Source of the DNA: Adenophora triphylla var. japonica
Taxonomy: Eukaryota; Streptophyta; Magnoliopsida; Asterales; Campanulaceae
NCBI GenBank assembly: GCA_022495995.1
Contig: JAFEMH010003641.1
Location: 186,001 to 250,000 of the forward strand
Direction of reading: 5' to 3'
DNA length: 64,000 nucleotides
Shown here: positions 1 through 11,883 of the stretch, in pieces
Numbering within the stretch: position 1 is the first letter of the stretch
Layout: each line of letters begins with the position of its first letter
Program-made: the position numbers and the translations under genes
Notes under the pieces: generated by a model
Seen by the model: the letters and a program-made list of their open reading frames with translations, nothing else
What the model was told of the DNA's origin: nothing
The model's database searches: none

Positions 1-475
1 ATTTTATAGGGATCATGCCAAAGAAAGCGAAGACCAGGTCAACCACGTTTCTTCAGCTAACAAATCACTATCTCCTCCTCAAACGAACAAGTGCGGATAT
101 ATCTCCAAGGATCAACCCTAATTCCGAGTTTATAGGCCCATAATCCTCTTTTTTGTTAATTAGTTTTATTTTTGAGGTATAAAAGGGGAACACACACTGT
201 ATTTTCACACACGTTCCTCACTAGCTTAAGCTCCCTTTTTCATACGCTCTTAGCATTGTAATCTCAAGAGAATTCTTAGTAAACTTTCGATCAAGGCAGG
301 AGCCAGATCCTCCCGGGGTTTTGTGCCGGAGAACAAGTTGTTCAAGGGCTTTCCCTAGTCAACAAACATCTTGTGTCCATTTCTATTCAACTTGATAGTC
401 ATTGTACCTAGATTCATATCACTTTAGTCACTTTTCCCATCATAAAAATATAATTGTTGAAATTTGACCAAAACA
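1..475 (+). mobile_element. LTR (3' part) of a TR-GAG-family retrotransposon
   Basis: The segment matches, in reverse complement, the LTRs at 8478-9254 and 11905-12694: both share the stretch about a pair of threes of residues around GAACAAGTTGTTCAAGGGC and end in TTTGACCAAAACA. A TATA-like box (GGTATAAAAGGGG) lies near 175. The LTR ends at 475 and is followed by ATGTG (476-480), the start of a copia RT coding sequence, so this is probably the right end of an element or solo LTR inserted there, with ATGTG as the target-site duplication. The left end is outside the window, so whole element and solo LTR cannot be told apart. Confidence 0.8.
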
Positions 476-1201
476 ATGTGGATGACATTTTACTTGCTAG
501 TAATGATAAGGAACTTCTTAAGGAAATTAAGAAATTTCTCTCAAACTAATTTGAGATGAAAGATCTTGGTGAAGCTTCTTTTGTATTAGGAATCCAAATA
601 CATCGTGATCGTTCACGGGGTATTTTAGGATTATCACAAAAGAGCTATATAGAGAAGGTATTACAAAGATTTAGCATGGAAAATTGTAAACCACATGACA
701 CCCCTGTCTCTAAGGGAGATAAATTCAGTTTAAAGTAATATCCTAAAATTAATTTTGAATCCAAGTATATGGAAAATATCCCTTATGCACCGGCAGTAGG
801 AAGCTTAATGTATGCGCAAGTCTGTACTCGTCCAAACCTTGCATTTATTATTGGGATGCTTGGTCAATACTAAAGAAATTCGGAAAGAAGAATATTAAGT
901 CGCATCCAAAAGAATGATGAAGTACCTATAAAACATTAAACTACATGCTTATGTATATAAAATCAGATCATTTTGAGATCATTAGGTATTCCGATTCTGT
1001 TTTACTGGATGCAAAGATGTCGAAAGACATCATATGGTTATGTCTCTTGTTGAAGAGAAATAAGTATAAAATGAACAAACAGATATACAACTTATAGGAT
1101 CAAATTCCATGTTATTGGATCCATTTTATAAAGCGTAATCTCTTTTGATGTTTCACGAGCATACTGCTCATATGGGTGAAATGACTTTTGATAATGCTTA
1201 A
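476..1201 (+). pseudogene. Ty1/copia pol relic (RT C-terminus and RNase H), element A
   Basis: Translation begins at the RT catalytic box: the codons after the LTR read V-D-D-I-L-L-A-S-N-D, so the upstream LTR was inserted inside the YVDD active site. An in-frame stop (TAA at about 548) is followed by the clean segment 556-738 (FEMKDLGEASFVLGIQIHRD type, the copia RT thumb region). Further pieces are recognisable by eye: an SLMYA...TRPN block near 805-840, an RNase H-like A-G-C-K-D-V block near 1005, and a C-terminal DPLTKALPP-like block near 1110-1150 ending about 1201. Stops and frameshifts throughout make it non-functional. It would have copied element RNA into DNA. The lineage within copia is not determined. 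Confidence 0.85.
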
Positions 1202-1568
1202 ATCAGTGGGAGTTTGTGTTGTTTTCTATTTTCTTATGTTATTTTTATTTATATTGATCTCATTTAGTTAAGTAGGACTAGTTGGAGAATATGTATATGC
1301 ATTCATAATATATATTCATTAATATTTCATGCTACATATCTATACTTAATCTATGTCATTTAGTTGGATATATATATGTGATTAATGTGGGTTTAGTTGC
1401 GAATCAATTATAACGACTGCCCCTTTAGTCCCTATACTTATAAGACTAATGGATGAGATTGTGTTGGATGACAATAAAAGTGCACATAAGGGTTGTCATT
1501 CATATTATAAATGATTAAAGAAATTTATCAAGTCAAAGATACATATTCATGTAATCCAAGTGGGAAAT
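1202..1568 (+). other. 3' untranslated region and polypurine tract of element A
   Basis: AT-rich sequence without coding signal between the pol remnant and the 3' LTR. The last bases before the LTR (CCAAGTGGGAAAT, about 1557-1568) are purine-rich and fit a polypurine tract priming plus-strand synthesis. Confidence 0.6.
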
Positions 1569-2025
1569 TGTTGGAACATGGATTAATTAATATGTGTTAT
1601 TTAATTCTATATGTTATAATCATTAATAAAGTTAAAAGTATAGACAAAATATGTAGAATCCCATTAGGTGTAAGTACCATTAAATGATGAGCATAATGGT
1701 AACTTCACACCACGATCTTTATGAAAGGGTGTAGTCCCTAAATGAAGTGCCCCTTCTCTATCTATATAAAGGCTATCCATAAGCCATTTGAGACACTTAA
1801 CATTCACTAAAATTCAGTCACAAATCTTCTCTTCATTCATCAAAGAAGAATAAGTGTAGGCACTATCATTTAGAAGATTATCTCCCTAATATCTCCCTTA
1901 TTCAAGAACAAGATCAAGAACACACAATGGATTCTTCAGGTACACGCTTCCGTCTTCATCTTCTTCTCTTACTTAATCTAGTTGTGAGTCGGTTTAGGGT
2001 TCATTGGATCATTTATGTTCCAACA
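1569..2025 (+). mobile_element. 3' LTR of copia element A
   Basis: The 457-bp segment begins TGTTGGAACA and ends TGTTCCAACA, a perfect inverted terminal repeat with canonical TG...CA ends, directly after a polypurine tract. A TATA box (CTATATAAAGG) lies at 1762-1771, suiting an LTR promoter with transcription starting about 30 bases downstream. No partner LTR is in the window. It ends inside an antisense copia gag relic, so the next bases (CTTGG) are the likely right copy of the target-site duplication. Confidence 0.85.
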
Positions 2026-2290
2026 CTTGGTACTATACACGTTTTATAATGAATCCGACAATTCATTAAGTATATAGTTCCGATAAAGAAAATTCAAATG
2101 CTTCAACCGCACTCACGGCTTGAACATCCATCACATTTTCACCCAACTTTGTAGGATCTTCCATAAGAAACCTCTCTAAGTTCAAGGTGGTCAAGTAGAA
2201 CATCTTTTGTTATCATCAATTAAATTTGAGGCCAACTAAATTTTCTAACATCTCACTATGGTGATTCGAAATACTTGTAACAACCACATT
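2026..2290 (-). pseudogene. Ty1/copia gag relic, element B
   Basis: Reading the minus strand gives a recognisable copia Gag (UBN2-type) region: a W-Q-Q-K-M-like block, then FYLTTLNLERFL, a D-V-Q...AVEAFEF stretch, and an R-N-Y-I-L-N-E-L-S-D-S-L...N-V-Y-S block up to 2026. The two codons expected for R-W before QQKM are both TGA, explained by CGA-to-TGA and TGG-to-TGA, i.e. C-to-T changes on either strand. Gag would have formed the virus-like particle. Element A interrupts it at 2025/2026; the rest of the gene toward the 3' end must lie left of the window. No LTR of B was identified. Confidence 0.6.
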
Positions 2291-4271
2291 ACATTAGAGA
2301 TTTGTCTCCACACAAATCAAACATTGGCTTTAATTTTCAACAATTATAATTTTGTTGTTACAAATATAACTCTCTAACTTAATTAGAGAATTACTCTAGG
2401 AATAAATTGCTAATTGAATAGAAGAATTAACACAATTTATTTCTTATAATAACTTATATTTATAAATCTCTAAATTCCTTAATGGAATTATAGTTGGAGG
2501 TTAATTATTCCAAAACTTCAAAGGTCTCATATTGGAGTAACTCTAAATTAGAGAAAGTCACATTCTCATTTACATAATACACAATTTCTTTTAGAAATTA
2601 TTCTTCTAAATATTTTGTATCATTTGTTATCATCAACTACAATAGAATTTAACAATTTCATTCAATAAGTCGTATTGTTTTTATCTTTATAACATTAGTC
2701 ACATATTCCCTCAATAGATTTTAACAACTTCTTTCAAAAAGCCCTATATAGTTAGTTCTTGTGACATTTGTCAATGTTCACAACAATAGAATTTAACAAC
2801 TTTTTTCAAGAAAATCTATTAATTTTATCTTTGTGACTTTTGTTGCTATTGACAATAATAGGATTTAATAACTTATTTCAAGAAGCCCTATCATCTTTGT
2901 TAATATATTATTGATAAAATGTAACGTTAAATACTACATCTTTAACGTTTATTTTCTCAAATTAGCTCCAACGAACTATTCAATTTTTCTCACTATCATT
3001 CACATGAAACATAAGAGATATATCACCCATTGTATAAACATTAGAAGTGGTGTCGCCACAACTATTTTACACAATCGTCGCAATATCCTTGATGTTTTTC
3101 CGTTAGTTCATTATATGTTCAAATTTTTATTTATTTTTTCCATAAACTGTTATGTTCCGAAATTTTTATCTTAATCTCCACATAAAATATTCCGATCTCC
3201 ACCGTCCACGTTGTTCTTATATGATTTTATAACTTTCTCACCAAATTTGAGCTCGATCCAACTGTTAAAGAATCGGGAATTACAATTTTACCATAGCTGG
3301 TCATTGCAAAAAACTTGCTTGAATTTTATTCCATCCGTCTCTTACATCGTATTCTATCTTTCCTCTCGTGGCTGCCGCTCCACCGGATTTCTCAAATGTG
3401 TAATCATTTCTCAAATAGGGAATTTGTTTTAAAATTGTTAGATAAAGTTTAACAAAAGCACAAAAGAGAAAAGAATTACAATATATTTATTGATACAATC
3501 TACAACATAAACTTAAACAAGAAGATATAACAGTAGGTTAATCGTCTTAATTTGCCCGATTCGTGTGTGACACATTCTCCTTAACTCCTTAAGACAAATT
3601 CGCCCCCTCACCGAGTTTTGCTTGATGTTGTTTTGTAAATTCGGCTCAAATGATAAAATGGACGGACCAGACTATTTTTCAAACTAGAATCTCCGGCGAA
3701 TCTCACTATTCTTAGACAAAATCACCATGTATAAATTTCTAGAAGGCTAAAGAAAAAAGATGAACAAATTGCAAATAGGAGTAGGAAGATTGATGAAAAA
3801 TGTTGTTTTCAATTTGTTGTGTGTTTCTCTAATTATAGCTTCAATAACTATGTAATGAATTCCCAATTAATCATTTTATTAATATGAGATTCATTACCTT
3901 GTATTCATGGGGTTTGATTCCACATTTTGTAATCCCTAATCCCAAGGTAATGATCCCTATTAATCCCTCATTAATCTAGAAATAATTAGACATCAATAGT
4001 GGGGTAAAATTCCAAAATTTACACTTTCAACCCACCAACTTTGAGATATCATATCTTTCTCGTCCAATCTCAAATTGGACATCTAGATATATCATTTCAA
4101 TGTTCACACGGAGTAGAACATGAACCTATAATAAGTTTTGTCAAACGACAAATGATTTATATAAAGAAAATACACAATTTCCTTCACAAACAACATATTT
4201 TTCCAACATACATATTTAAGACATGAAGACAGTGACTTTGTATTTTTCTTTGTTTTCGTGTTTGTTAATTG
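2291..4271. other. AT-rich intergenic sequence, no supportable gene
   Basis: About 2 kb of AT-rich sequence. Short open frames at 2911-3174, 3211-3432 and 4041-4226 have no recognisable motif and look like chance. A degenerate tandem repeat lies at 2640-2905. The stretch about 3436-4040 could be an old LTR read on the minus strand (a TGTTAGAT start in plus, with TATA- and polyadenylation-like signals), but I found neither a matching end nor a duplication. The last five bases (AATTG, 4267-4271) are the left target-site duplication of element Z. Confidence 0.5.
2640..2905. repeat. degenerate tandem repeat, about 70-90 bp unit
   Basis: About four diverged copies of a unit with the core AATAGAATTTAACAACTT, then TTTCAA(A/G)AA and GCCCTAT, then TTTTATCTTTGTGAC. 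Visible at 2640, 2715, 2788 and 2858. Copies differ by many substitutions, so the array is old. Confidence 0.6.
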
Positions 4272-5023
4272 TGTAGGGGAATATAGGGTCTTGATCTTGA
4301 TAACAAGGCTGGATATGTGATTGAATCGTGTATAATCCACTTTCCGAATAAAGTATTTCGACCCTTAATGCCTGGATTACATGAAATCCTTATTGGGATA
4401 AGACAATCACGCAATTTGTTTCTAGGCAAAGAGAACAAATCTAAAACTTGAGAATTGTTTTGCTTTCGTTATTGTTGTATCACTCTTGTGTTTTTCATGT
4501 GTGTACAAATGAGATCAATCACTGTATATATACAGATGGAGAGGCATCAGATAAAGGGTACAATCAAAAGACATGACTTTAGCCAAGCAATGTGTCTTTT
4601 CATTTTGAACTGGCACCTGTTCAGGAACTGCTCGGCCGAGTCAAGGGACTCGCTCGGCCGAGCAAAGATGTCCAAAGACATTTTGCCCAGCTGCACGGCC
4701 GTGTCTTTTGAACTGCACGGCCGTGTCAATCATACTGCTCGGCCGAGCAAGGCATATGCCTCGGCCGAGCAAGGCTGTCTAGAAACTTGGACAATCTGCT
4801 ATGCTCTGCTCGGCCGAGTCAAGGACTCTGCTCGGCCGAGAACATCAGCAAAATGTGCTACCCTTTAACTTTTACTTCTTTATCGAGGTTGACTTCGTTT
4901 TAGCTCAAACGAGTGTGTACTCCACACTTTCCCTTACTCGTATCCGAGTCTAATACGAATCACATTGATCTCTAGTAAATCACCATTACAATAAAATAGT
5001 TGATGACACTAAAATCACCAACA
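4272..5023 (-). repeat. 3' LTR of Z
   Basis: 752 bp, paired with 31450-32201. On the minus strand the order is U3 with the palindrome array (4840 down to 4630), a TATA-like TGTATATATACA at 4523-4534, then R/U5 ending at 4272. Terminal bases TG...CA. Confidence 0.95.
4523..4840 (-). promoter_or_regulatory. palindrome array upstream of the Z LTR TATA box
   Basis: Eight short palindromes lie in 211 bp: GCTCGGCCGAG(C) at 4630, 4652, 4737, 4758, 4808 and 4830, and GCACGGCCGTGT at about 4693 and 4715. On the transcribed (minus) strand all lie 100-320 bp upstream of the TATA box at 4523-4534. The GC-rich array contrasts with the AT-rich rest of the LTR. The other LTR keeps it at 31808-32018 with two copies damaged at CpG (CGACCG, CGGTCG). 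Binding sites or an RNA/DNA fold are both possible. Confidence 0.75.
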
Positions 5024-5559
5024 AATCCCCTCCATTTTAGTGTAATCCTTTGATTTACTAAACTTTATAAATAACGAAACAAATGAATGCGTAAATGAAA
5101 ATGTCTTGCGATTGAATTTTCATCTTAGTATAATACACATTTCAAATACTCGAGAATCGGGGTGTCCTAACGATTGAACCCGTCAACTCATATGAATACC
5201 TGAAGATACTATACACATAAGTTCAGTACAATTCTCTTTGTTTAACCTTGACACTATTACAAGCCATGTGTCCATATCCATTAGTGAACATATAGGAAGC
5301 CAAGTCCTAGCTTCTTGAAGTGGCAAAACTTCATGTCCACATAGGTAGTTCCTTTAATCTTGCACCTGCATTTGCAATTTTTCAAAGAAACTATTAAGAA
5401 GATATTCTTCAACCTAACCATTACTTGCAGGTCTGAACACATACCTTGGGAAAGATAATAACATGTGTTCCATCCAATCTCCAACTGTGAGCTTTCCACA
5501 TTGAATTCAAGCTTCTAATGTTGTATTAGAAGGGAATTAGGTATCTCACAATTAGAGGA
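5024..5559 (-). other. 3' untranslated region of Z
   Basis: Sequence between the pol stop (5560) and the 3' LTR. The polypurine tract is at 5024-5040. The 72-codon open frame at 5281-5499 has no recognisable domain. Confidence 0.6.
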
Positions 5560-7509
5560 TTAAATGGACTTTAATCCCATCCCCATTGCAGACTTATTTA
5601 CCAAGTCTCTAGCTAACCCCTTCGTCAAGTGGTCAGCCAAATTTTGTTGCGACCGAACAAACTCAACTGATATCACACCATTCATGATTAACTCCCGAAT
5701 CATACTATGTCTGACACCTAAGTGTCTAGACTTCCCATTATACATTTGACTATAAGCCTTAGCCAATGTAGCTACACTATCACAATGGATATATATTGGT
5801 GATATCGGTTTTGGCCATAATGGAATCTCATATATCAAGTTTCGAAGCCATTCTGCTTCTTTTCCAGCAGCAGCCAATGCTACAAACTCAGATTCCATTG
5901 TAGAATGAGTAATACATGTCTGCTTTTTGGAAGCCCAAGAAATGGCACCTCCTCCAAGCAAGAACACCCAACCACTAGTAGAAGATGAATCTTCTTGGTT
6001 GATCCAACTAGCATCTGTGTAACCTTCTAATATAGAAGGATGTCCACTATAACACAAACCATAGTCCATAGTACCTTTTAAGTACTTGAACACCCTTGTT
6101 ATAGCATGCCAATGCTGTCTACTAGGATTACTAGTGAACCTGATCAATCTTCCAACTGCATAAGCAATATCAGGCCGAGGGCCCGTCATAGCATACATCA
6201 AACTTCCTATGGCTTTTGAGTATTCAAGATGTGACACAGGTTTACCAGTGTTTGACACAAGTTTCTCAGTAGGATCCATGGGAGTACTAACTTTAGAACA
6301 ATCACCACAATTAAACCTCTTGAGAATTTTCTCAATATAATGAGATTGAGTAATTGCAATTTCCTTGTTCATCCGTTTAATCTTTATACCAAGAATTACG
6401 TCAGCTTCTCCCATGTCCTTCATAGAAAACTTTAATGACAAAAACTTCTTAGTTTTATCAACTACATTTTGGTCTATGCCAAAAATCAACATGTCATCTA
6501 CATATAGGCAGATGATTACACTTTTACCGGATTTATCAAATCTGCTATATACACATTTGTCGGACTGATTTAATACAAAATCATTCGACAAAATAACCTC
6601 ATCAAATTTTTGATGCCACTGTTTAGGTGCTTGCTTCAGCCCATACAATGACTTAATTAACTTACATACCTTATGCTCATTACCTGGCATAACAAATCCT
6701 TCAGGTTGTTTCATATACACTTCCTCTTCCAAATCACCATTTAAGAATGCTGTTTTGACATCCATTTGATGGATTAACAGATTCTGAATAGCAGCCAAAG
6801 CTATCAGAAATCTAATAGTAGTGATACAAGCAACCGATGCATAGGTATCGAAGTAATCAATCCCTTCCTTTTGTCTAAAGCCTTGGATTACCAATCGAGC
6901 TTTAAACTTGTCAATTGTTCCATCGACTTTCATCTTCTTTTTGAAGATCCATTTGCACCCTAAAGGTTTACAGCCTGGTGGTAAATCAGACAAGACCCAT
7001 GTATTATTTTCCATAATAGAACCAATCTCATCATCGATTGCTTCTTTCCAAAAACCAGCATCTCGAGATTTTATTGCTTCATCATAGGTTCTTGGATCCT
7101 CCTCTATACTATAACAGTAAGAGTATTGAGATTCAATTTGATCTCTTGATCCCATAACTAAATATAGTTGAAAGTCAGAACCATATGATTTAGCTTTTCT
7201 TTCTCTTTTACTTTTACGAGGTTCGGGCGTCTCACTTGGTACATCAATTGAATGATCATCCATTTGAGATTCAGCCGACATTGGTATAATATCCTTTGGT
7301 CTAGGTATTGAAGAGAAACGATTCTCATCAAAGATTGCATCCCTTGATTCTATAATTGTGTTAATAGAAATGAAATTATTAGGTTCTATAACATAAAACC
7401 TATATGCCTTGGAATGCTCAGCATATCCAACAAAGATGCAGTCAATACCTTTTTCTCCCAACTTTTTCCTTTTAGGATCCGGAAGTCTAACCACGGCCCT
7501 ACATCCCAA
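5560..7509 (-). CDS. Z pol: end of integrase, reverse transcriptase and RNase H
   Basis: A 649-codon open frame. The first 50 or so residues are the integrase C-terminal region ([24 protein letters not shown]). From about residue 165 it is RVT_2-type copia [51 protein letters not shown] and an intact YVDD box. After the thumb ([12 protein letters not shown]) come [22 protein letters not shown] and an RNase H domain with [22 protein letters not shown] and a C-terminal [10 protein letters not shown]. It would copy element RNA and degrade the RNA strand. The reading frame differs from the upstream integrase frame, so the polyprotein is broken by one indel near 7505; otherwise this part looks intact. 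Confidence 0.93.
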   Translation of the reverse strand: MGCRAVVRLPDPKRKKLGEKGIDCIFVGYAEHSKAYRFYVIEPNNFISINTIIESRDAIFDENRFSSIPRPKDIIPMSAESQMDDHSIDVPSETPEPRKSKRERKAKSYGSDFQLYLVMGSRDQIESQYSYCYSIEEDPRTYDEAIKSRDAGFWKEAIDDEIGSIMENNTWVLSDLPPGCKPLGCKWIFKKKMKVDGTIDKFKARLVIQGFRQKEGIDYFDTYASVACITTIRFLIALAAIQNLLIHQMDVKTAFLNGDLEEEVYMKQPEGFVMPGNEHKVCKLIKSLYGLKQAPKQWHQKFDEVILSNDFVLNQSDKCVYSRFDKSGKSVIICLYVDDMLIFGIDQNVVDKTKKFLSLKFSMKDMGEADVILGIKIKRMNKEIAITQSHYIEKILKRFNCGDCSKVSTPMDPTEKLVSNTGKPVSHLEYSKAIGSLMYAMTGPRPDIAYAVGRLIRFTSNPSRQHWHAITRVFKYLKGTMDYGLCYSGHPSILEGYTDASWINQEDSSSTSGWVFLLGGGAISWASKKQTCITHSTMESEFVALAAAGKEAEWLRNLIYEIPLWPKPISPIYIHCDSVATLAKAYSQMYNGKSRHLGVRHSMIRELIMNGVISVEFVRSQQNLADHLTKGLARDLVNKSAMGMGLKSI

Positions 7510-8472
7510 ACTCGCAAAAATGTCAAGTTTGGTCGTTTCTTATACCAAAGCTCATATGGGGTAATTTTGTTCCTTTTATTAGGAACTCTATTCAATAAAT
7601 GACAAGCCGTTAACATGGCTTCTTCCCAAAACCCGTCACTCAAGCCCGAGTAAGATAACATGGCATTAACCATTTCTTCAAGAGTTCTATTCTTCCTTTC
7701 AGCCACACCATTTTGTTGTGGTACATAAGGAGCCATAGTTTCATGAATTATCCCTACGGTTTGGAAATATTTAGGATCATAATATTCACCACCTCTATCC
7801 GTACGTAACGTTTTAATCAAGCCATTTTGTTGAAGTTCAACTTCTGTTTTATAAATCTTAAATTTATCTAGGGCTTCATCTTTTGCATGTAGCAAATAAA
7901 TATAGCAAAACCTAGAAGCATCAACTATAAAAGTGACAATATACTTTTTATTGCCTAAAGATGGAGTTGCATGAAAATCACATAGATCACTATGAATTAA
8001 TTCAAGTTTTACAGAATTCCTTGTAACACTTTTAAAAGGTTTTCTAGTGATTTTTGTCAACATGCAAGTATTACACTTTTCCGTATTTTTATCAATAGCC
8101 GGAATCAAACCATCTTTGGACATTTCAAGCATTCTTTTATAGTGCACATGTCCTAACCGAGCATGCCATAATGAGGAATTGATAACAACAGAGGAAGTCA
8201 TATAAACAGAACTAGAGTTAACAGGAATTTTATTTAAATTCAACATAAACATCCCATTGTTATAATAACCAAACCCTACAAATACACCCGACTTCGATAA
8301 GATATACTTATCGGATTCATAAACTTGTTTATAACCACACTTGTTTAAGAAAGGACCAGAAATTAACTTCTTACGAATTTTAGGTACATATAAAACATTA
8401 AACAAAGAAATATTTTTTCCCGAACTGAATTCCAACACCACACTTCCTCTTCCTTGACTAGGAGCGGAATGG
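7386..8472 (-). pseudogene. Z pol: protease end and integrase, frameshifted
   Basis: After the insertion junction the frame resumes with DHSAPSQGRGSVVLEFSSGK and NVLYVPKIRKKLISG, the copia protease-to-integrase linker. Integrase follows: the HHCC zinc domain (HARLGHVHYKRM ... CNTCML), then catalytic D-D-E blocks (LIHSDLCD, LRTDRGGEYY, PQQNGVAERKNRTLEEM) and LLNRVPNKRNKITPYELWY. It would insert the DNA copy into chromosomes. After FLRVW, near 7508, the frame runs into nonsense while the true continuation (GCRAVVRL) is in another frame, consistent with loss of one G from a G run. Residues past that point in this frame are spurious. The TR-GAG element interrupts it at 8473-8478. Confidence 0.9.
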
Positions 8473-8477
8473 TCATT

Positions 8478-9254
8478 GTTTTGGTCAAATTTCGACAAGT
8501 GATTGTAAATAACCAAATATTTCAAGGAAAGAATTAGGTGAATTGGAATATAGATTTGTGTGTGTAATCAAAATGAAAATGACAAAGGATTTTGACGAGG
8601 AAAGCCCTTGAACAACTCGTTCGCCGGCATAAAACCTCGGGAGGTTTTGGAAGACCTACCTTGACCAAAGTTTTACTATGATCAGTGAGTTACAAGCCCG
8701 GAAGTATGGAGAGAATTACAAAAGTGTGAGTGTGTGAAAGTACATGTGTTTTTTCCTAATCTCCATACCCCTATTTATAATAAGGGTAAAATAAAAAGAT
8801 AATAATCAAATCCCTAAAAACTAGGCATGATGGAGTTACTGAGGAGAAGATTTCGGGCATGACTGTTGATGGTGGTTGGTGAAGAGTCGTGGTTGAATTG
8901 GTCTTCTATGAGTGCACAAGTATCTCCTAAAAAATAGGAACCGCAAAACTGCTCCCAAGTTGGTCCGGCTTCAAGATGTTGATGAAGACGTTGAGCCAAG
9001 ATGTCGGTCCAAGATGTGAACTCAACATGTAAAAAGTCAACTTATAAAAAGTCAACTTGTGGACCAAGTTGTGGACCAAGTTGTGGAGATCAAGTTGTAG
9101 AGGTCAAGTTGTGGAGATCAAGTTGTAGAGGTCAAGTTGTAGAGATCAAGTTGTAGAGGTCAAGTTGTGGAGATCAGGATGCTGAGGCGTCTTGACATGT
9201 TGACCTGCTTAAGATGCCAACCATATACATTTAGTGAAAAATCCGTCCCCAACA
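8478..9254 (-). repeat. 3' LTR of the TR-GAG element
   Basis: 777 bp. On the minus strand the U3 holds a short tandem array (CAAGTTGTRGAGRTC, 9057-9175) upstream of a TATA-like box (ATTATAAATAGGGG, about 8770-8785). Confidence 0.92.
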
Positions 9255-9689
9255 ATTGCCCCCAAAATTTATTGAATCGGAGAAAACTTTGAGATTCAAG
9301 GAATTTTTAAACTGCTACTCCCCTCATCGGCATTAAGGAAGCGGTTGATTACGCCAAAGAGTTGTCCAACGCATTGAGAACTTATAAACGAAGCTTGATA
9401 GAAACCAAGATAAAGCTTTAAGAAACATTAGTTAAGATGTTTGAAATTTGGTATGTTAGATGAGGGTTGGTCCTCAAAATTTTTATATTTGATTTGTATG
9501 ATTTGGCATGTCTTTGTTTGATATGTTTACTTTGGATCGTGTGAGTCATGTTTGTGTTGACATGACTTACTTTTGTGTGTTGAACTTGATTTTCGGCGAA
9601 GATGTTAATCTTCACTCCTTAGTTGATTGGAAGATGGCTTCATCTTTTTCGGGTGTTCATATTAATAACATGTTGATGTTATAAGCCGA

Positions 9690-9885
9690 AGGTAACATGA
9701 AAATGTTACAACCAATAGTTCACAACTTGAATAAGTGTGAAAACGTGCGCCCAGGCGAAGGTGTCAAAACCTTAATTCGTTTGGTAACATGTCAATGTTA
9801 CAACCAATAGTCACAACTTGAATAAGTGTGAAATCGTGCGCCCAGGCGAAGGTGTCAAAACCTTAATTCGTTTGAAGAAATAGAA
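9690..9885 (-). repeat. tandem duplication, about 90-bp unit
   Basis: Two near-identical copies of a unit running from AACATG...AATGTTACAACCAATAG to GTGTCAAAACCTTAATTCGT inside the TR-GAG element. Confidence 0.8.
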
Positions 9886-9887
9886 CA

Positions 9888-10385
9888 AGTATCAGCCGTC
9901 CTGGCGTGTCAACATGTTCTATCCCTCTCCAGCTAAAGTTTCAACATGTATCACCGTGCGGCGTGTCAACATGTTGAACTTTTCTTCCTCGAGTTCAAAC
10001 ATGTATCGGCCCGTCCTGGCGTGTCAACATGTTTGACCTGCTCCAGCTTAGGTCTCAACATGTATCAGCCGTACTGGCGTGTCAACATGTTGAGCCTACT
10101 CCGGCTTAGGTCTCAACATGTATCAGCCGTACTGGCGTGTCAACATGTTGAGCCTACTCTGGCTTAGGTCTCAACATGTATCAGCCGTACTGGCGTGTCA
10201 ACATGTTGAGCCTACTCTGGCTTAGGTCTCAACATGTATCGCCCGCACGGCGTGTCAACATGTTGAGCCTACTCTTAGGTCTCAACATGTATCGCCCGTG
10301 CGGCGTGTCAACATGTTGAGCCTACTGCTTAGGTCTCAACATGTATCGCCCGCATCGGCGTGTCAACATGTTGAGCCTACTCTGT
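9888..10385 (-). repeat. tandem repeat, about 62-68 bp unit, eight copies
   Basis: Each unit reads CTCAACATGTATCRGCCGT, then a short variable part, then GGCGTGTCAACATGTTGAGCC and TACTC. It contains the perfect palindrome TCAACATGTTGA and a GCCG(N)GGC pair. Copies at about 9890, 9943, 10000, 10053, 10115, 10170, 10225 and 10275-10385 vary mainly in the CGGCTTAGGT part. The unit gives a spurious plus-strand open frame (9946-10167). Confidence 0.85.
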
Positions 10386-10664
10386 TTGTTCAAGTTGTGT
10401 ACCTTGCAAAACAAATTCATGTTAGGATTGGGTGTTAGCTTTACCCTTCCGATGCTTAAGTCAGTAAAGTTTTTAGCATAACATAAGAATTGACAAACAT
10501 AAATAAATGACTTGACAAAATTTAAATCATACCTGTTTTTGGAGTTTGCTTTTATGAAAAAATGACAACTTACGTGAAATACAACTTGAGGTACTTTTTT
10601 GCTAATATTTTGACATGTTGAAGATAGGCGGTCATCTTTTCTTATTTTGTCAACCTCATTGTGG
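10386..10664 (-). other. non-coding spacer of the TR-GAG element
   Basis: AT-rich sequence between the tandem array and gag with no coding or structural signal that I can see. Confidence 0.5.
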
Positions 10665-11850
10665 TTATTTTAGGACTATGAGCTTATCTTCTTCCAGTCT
10701 GATGAATTTAACAGCTCTCATCCAGACATCTTCAAGTCTCTTGCATGGAGTCATGACTAATTCGTCATAATAAGGTGATCCCTTCTTCAAGCCCAATCTG
10801 AACGCCTCGGTGGCTGTGAACATGTTCAAGTTGGGGATAGTCACTGCCTCTTTGTTGAACCTGTTCAAATAGTCTTTCAAGCTTTCGTCAGGTCGTTGCA
10901 CCACCCTGTAGAGGTCACTAGTTAGTTTCTCAAAAGCTCTATTACATGAAAATTGATTCACAAACATATTAACTAATTGAGAATAAGATGATATAGAGTT
11001 TAGAGATAGGCCGGTTAGCCATTTCAAAGCTGGTCCAGACAAGGTGGAACCAAAGCCCCTACAAAGACAGGCTTCTTTGAAGATTGAAGGAATGCTGATA
11101 ATGTCCATTAATTCTTGGTATAGCAACACATGCTCCACCGGATCTCGTGCTCCCATCGTACTTCTTCATGTGGGGCCTTTGCAAATCTCTTCGGGATCTC
11201 CATGTTGGCTATCGCCGGAACAAAGCGAGACTCATTATAACAAGTGGAGAAGCCGGATGATAAGGCAACGTAACTCCAGGCACATTCCTAATCATCTCTT
11301 TGATCTGCTGCAACTCTCTAGCAACTTGACTTTCTGCAAAAGTGTTAGCATAAAATTGAGAAGAAGAGTGATCAAATGCATTATAAAAACTCCCTGTTTG
11401 TCCTAAAGACGGAGTGACATAAGTATAGCAAGATGTTGGCACAGGTTGGCTAAATGCGAAGGTGTGACCATGTTGGGCAACTTGACTAGTTGTCACAGTT
11501 GTACTATCAGTCTGTACTGCACTCGCCATGGGGATGTCTCCAAGATTGCCCCCAGTACCTGCACCAAAAAGAGTTCTAGGAAATAAAGGTGATAATGGAG
11601 TTACAACTTGAGGCTCAACTTGATTCCCTTTTTGCAGATTCTCAATTGCATTGAAAATCATAGTATTGGTATCCTGCTAAGCATCCATTCGCTTATTCAG
11701 TTCATTCAACATGGTTGCCATATTAGTCACGAAACCAAGATTGATTTCAGACGCGGCCATCTCTCGAGGTGCATCTAGCTGCCCCCCATTCGCCCTGCCC
11801 CCAGCCGCGAAGGTTACTGAGGTTACCTGACCGGAAGTTGGATTGACCAT
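10665..11850 (-). pseudogene. gag of the TR-GAG element
   Basis: The gene probably starts at the ATG ending at 11850 (M-V-N-P-T-S-G), 55 bases inside the 5' LTR end. The frame has a TAG near 11680 (QD context, CAG-to-TAG possible), continues through 11661-11209 as a Q/T/S-rich N-terminal part, then shifts frame. The C-terminal part (11156-10665, 163 codons) is a clear Retrotrans_gag domain of gypsy elements: DPVEHVLLYQELM, FGSTLSGPALKWLTGL, NMFVNQFSCNR, RPDESLKDYLNRFNKEAV and FRLGLKKGSPYYDEL. It would form the particle shell. It ends shortly after the domain, with no zinc knuckle or protease. Confidence 0.85.
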
Positions 11851-11883
11851 TTTGATGTTCTAAACAAATCTAAAAAACCAAAG

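Noticed and set aside
2911..3432. Two plus frames of 87 and 73 codons
   Set aside because: AT-rich chance frames with no recognisable domain or neighbour.
4455..4868. 137-codon frame also present at 31633-32046
   Set aside because: It lies across the Z LTRs on the strand opposite to transcription and includes the palindrome array; not a gene.
9946..10167. 73-codon plus-strand frame with Cys/His-like repeats
   Set aside because: It is a translation of the tandem array of the TR-GAG element and follows its unit length.
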